From VAZQ01 sp963758945 (GTDB taxonomy: Bacteria > Pseudomonadota > Alphaproteobacteria > Rhizobiales > Xanthobacteraceae): DNA of 64,000 bases. Where the stretch lies: assembly GCA_963758945.1 (NCBI GenBank), contig CAVWXY010000006.1, forward strand, positions 1,116,001 to 1,180,000, written 5' to 3'. The notes below the pieces were generated by a model that did not search any database, had not been told where the DNA came from, and saw only the letters and a list, made by a program, of their open reading frames with translations. Position numbers and translations under genes: made by a program. Position 1 is the first letter of the stretch. Each line of letters starts with the position of its first letter. Below are positions 62,261 to 64,000 of this stretch, one piece after another.

Positions 62261-63143
62261 CTTGCTCTCCTGTCGCCCGCGCCAGCGCCGTCTCCAAGGC
62301 TCGCACCGTTAACACGCCCGCCAGATGCCTCCGGTACGAAGAAGATGCGTGGACGTCGTCGGCCGGATCGACTGCGGCTACGACACTTGCAGCCGCAGCG
62401 GCGAACGCCTCCCGGTGTCCGTCGGCACCTATCCGATGCGCCGTGAGCGCTGCTTCCGCCGCACGGGCCCGAAACGGGCCGTCGCCCATCCCCACCATGG
62501 TCAGCCGCGCCGTTTCGCACACTCCTTCTCGCATCCGCAACGTGGCGGCCACGCCGGCAATGGCGAAATCGCCGAGGCGGCGGGCAAACTCGACGAACGC
62601 CGCGCCCGTGCCGGCGGGCGGACGCGGGTAACGCACCTCCACCACCATCTCGCCCGGCTCCAGCGCCGTCGACAGCATGCCCGCGAAGAACTGTTCCGCC
62701 GGCAGCTCGCGGCGCCCGGCGGCTCCCGCTATCACCACCGTCCCATCGAGCGTCACCAGCACGCCGGGGTGCTCCGCGGCCGGATCGTTGTGGGACACGC
62801 TGCCGCAAACAGTTCCGCGATTCCTGATCGCCGGGTGCGCGACCTGCGTGGTCGCCTCGGCGAGCAATGGCCAGCCTTCGCGCACGTCTCCGCTGCGCAA
62901 TAGGTCGGCGTGCCGAACGAGCGCACCAACGGTCAGGCTGTCCGTTCCGACATCCAGGCGGTTCAGCGCCTCGATGCGGTTGATATCCACCACCACCGCG
63001 GGGGAGAGGATGCGGCAGTTGAGCATGGGAACGAGGCTCTGGCCGCCTGCCAGTACTCTGCCGTCCTGGCCGGCATCGTCCAAAATACGCAGAGCCTCTT
63101 CCAAGCTGCGCGGTGCGTAATAATCGAACCATGCCGGCTTCAC
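62253..63143 (-). CDS. FAD-binding medium subunit (CoxM-like)
   Basis: FAD subunit of 296 residues in the PCMH/CO-dehydrogenase flavoprotein fold. It starts KPAWFDYYAPRSLEEALRILDD, has the FAD motif LAGGQSLVPMLNCRI and NRGTVCGSVSHNDPAAEHPGVLV (the TxGGxxx-like segment), and the C-terminal CO_deh_flav_C region VEVRYPRPPAGTGAAFVEFARR. The start is GTG 63143, since it begins exactly at the family start; the open frame to 63293 adds unrelated sequence. First gene of the unit, so its upstream gap carries the promoter and a palindrome-rich AT stretch. Confidence 0.93.
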   Translation of the reverse strand: MKPAWFDYYAPRSLEEALRILDDAGQDGRVLAGGQSLVPMLNCRILSPAVVVDINRIEALNRLDVGTDSLTVGALVRHADLLRSGDVREGWPLLAEATTQVAHPAIRNRGTVCGSVSHNDPAAEHPGVLVTLDGTVVIAGAAGRRELPAEQFFAGMLSTALEPGEMVVEVRYPRPPAGTGAAFVEFARRLGDFAIAGVAATLRMREGVCETARLTMVGMGDGPFRARAAEAALTAHRIGADGHREAFAAAAASVVAAVDPADDVHASSSYRRHLAGVLTVRALETALARATGEQVG

Positions 63144-63310
63144 GTGCTTCTCAACCTCTTTCGATGGGAGCTTAAGTCGAGCGCCAGTCTGCGCGTCGCG
63201 ATTCGTACCGCTGACCTGGAACTCACACCTGCGCGGGACTGCGGCCGCCGGACAACTCCGATTCCCGTTGGCGCCGTTCACCCAACTCTTCACGCATGTG
63301 CCAGCTCTTT

Positions 63311-63335
63311 ATTATGTGTACGCATTAATATAATG
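63311..63335. promoter_or_regulatory. Candidate operator in the divergent gap
   Basis: The 335-bp gap 63144-63478 between the molybdenum-hydroxylase unit and the SDR has one A+T-rich block. Within it ATGTGTACGCAT (63314-63325) is a 12-base imperfect palindrome centred on GTAC (10 of 12 positions symmetric) and CATTA-ATA-TAATG (63323-63335) is a perfect palindrome; outer ATTAT and ATAAT also match. GTAC-centred palindromes are typical of GntR-family operators. No regulator gene is adjacent in the window. GAACGTTC at 63446-63453 is another perfect 8-base palindrome, 26 bp before the SDR start. Confidence 0.4.
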
Positions 63336-63478
63336 AAATTGCCGCAGCGATGGTGTCAACCGATCAGGTCGAGCCCGCGGCGATGCGCTTCGGTGCGACA
63401 CGACCTCCCGTCCGAGCGGGGTCGGATATCGGGCGCGGCAGGCTAGAACGTTCCTCCGTCACGCAGAAGGCGGCACCC

Positions 63479-64000
63479 ATGGACATTCAACTCAAGGAGC
63501 GCGTTGCGCTCGTCACCGGTGGCACCCGGGATGTCGGGCGGCAAATCGCTCTATCGCTCGCCGCAGAAGGGGCGGCGGTCGCCGTCCACTATCATCACTC
63601 GGCCGATGCGGCCGAGGGCGTGGTGTCAGAGGTGCGGGCGCAAGGCGGAAGGGCGAGGTCGTATCAGGCCGATGTCGCTGATCGCGCTGCGGTGCGCGGC
63701 ATGGTGCAAAGCATCGTTGCAGACTTCGGCGGCCTCAACATCCTGGTGAACAATGCGGGGCTTGCAATCCGCAAGCCGTTCAAGGAAACCACGCCGGAAG
63801 ATTGGCGCAGCCAGATCGACGTGAACCTCCTGGGGGCCATTCACCTGTGCCACGAGGCCGGCCCGCACCTCGAGAAAGGCGGGGATGGCCGGATCATCGC
63901 GATCGTCGGCGATTCGTCGCGGGTCGGTGAATCCGGACTCTCGATCGTAGGCGCCGCACGCGCCGGGGTCGTCGCGTTGATGAAATCGCTTGCGCGCGAA
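63479..64000 (+). CDS. SDR-fold protein without the YxxxK catalytic pair, cut by window edge
   Basis: Rossmann-fold short-chain dehydrogenase, 174 residues before the window ends, about 75 residues short of complete. The cofactor motif VTGGTRDVGRQIA at residue 12 and NNAGLAI at 91 are normal. In the active-site helix, the expected Tyr-x-x-x-Lys is replaced by Val157-x-x-x-Arg161 (GLSIVGAARAGVVALMK); a serine is kept in GDSSRVG. Either it is catalytically impaired, uses other residues, or it has a structural or ligand-binding role. It may belong to the subgroup of SDRs fused or co-transcribed with downstream partners beyond the edge. Divergent from the molybdenum hydroxylase operon. Confidence 0.75.
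   Translation, partial: MDIQLKERVALVTGGTRDVGRQIALSLAAEGAAVAVHYHHSADAAEGVVSEVRAQGGRARSYQADVADRAAVRGMVQSIVADFGGLNILVNNAGLAIRKPFKETTPEDWRSQIDVNLLGAIHLCHEAGPHLEKGGDGRIIAIVGDSSRVGESGLSIVGAARAGVVALMKSLARE

Noticed and set aside
59322..63143. Aerobic CO dehydrogenase (form I)
   Set aside because: The large subunit reads PYRAVGRPSA instead of the CSFR-containing loop, so CO oxidation is unlikely.
1..64000. CRISPR arrays, rRNA genes, transposases, phage genes
   Set aside because: None recognised on either strand by reading; the only repeat cluster (44347-44522) has no regular spacer pattern.

Overview
This is 64 kb of high-GC DNA from an alphaproteobacterium of the order Hyphomicrobiales, most likely the Bradyrhizobium / Rhodopseudomonas / Xanthobacteraceae neighbourhood. 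The evidence is the gene content and order (pdxH, DnaJ-like gene, fabI, phosphatase, aroC, ribB; ku-ligD; xseB-dxs-tlyA dispersed nearby), a stress-sigma (EcfG-type) promoter motif ahead of ku, and paired Liv-type transporters. No rRNA, CRISPR array, phage gene, transposase or integrase was seen.

Left half, 1-32.4 kb, is mostly chromosomal core: an acyl-CoA ligase cut by the window edge, a sarcosine-oxidase-type flavoenzyme, an extensin-like protein, a class III aminotransferase, an L,D-transpeptidase, CorA (frameshifted), pdxH, a DnaJ/CbpA-type chaperone, an ECF sigma/anti-sigma pair, fabI, aroC, ribB, an RNA methyltransferase (frameshifted), a MATE pump, tlyA, dxs, the NHEJ pair ku-ligD, a pirin, xseB, a histone-deacetylase-like amidohydrolase, an SDR and an acyl-CoA dehydrogenase. 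A tRNA-Gln(UUG) at 32.63 kb separates this from the rest.

Right half, 32.9-64 kb, is catabolic and looks accessory: an orphan NMT1-type binding protein, an SDR / LLM flavoenzyme / alpha-beta hydrolase cluster divergent from a MarR regulator, a hydroxycinnamoyl-CoA hydratase-lyase relative, a complete liv transport operon with SDR, a lactonase-like metallo-hydrolase, two different HpaB-superfamily flavoproteins flanking a PF06684 protein (one carries the [4Fe-4S] ligand pattern of 4-hydroxybutyryl-CoA dehydratase), a second complete liv operon, an acyl-CoA ligase, glutaryl-CoA dehydrogenase, a TTC38-type TPR protein and a three-subunit molybdenum hydroxylase. Read together this suggests uptake of acidic or aromatic/cyclic compounds, hydroxylation, CoA activation, dehydration or ring opening, and funnelling to glutaryl-CoA/crotonyl-CoA; the actual substrate cannot be read from the sequence.

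Three genes (CorA, the TrmA/RlmD-type methyltransferase, the first Liv binding protein) are each split by a one-base-scale frameshift while both halves stay well conserved. That pattern fits recent mutation or, more simply, residual indel errors in the assembly.
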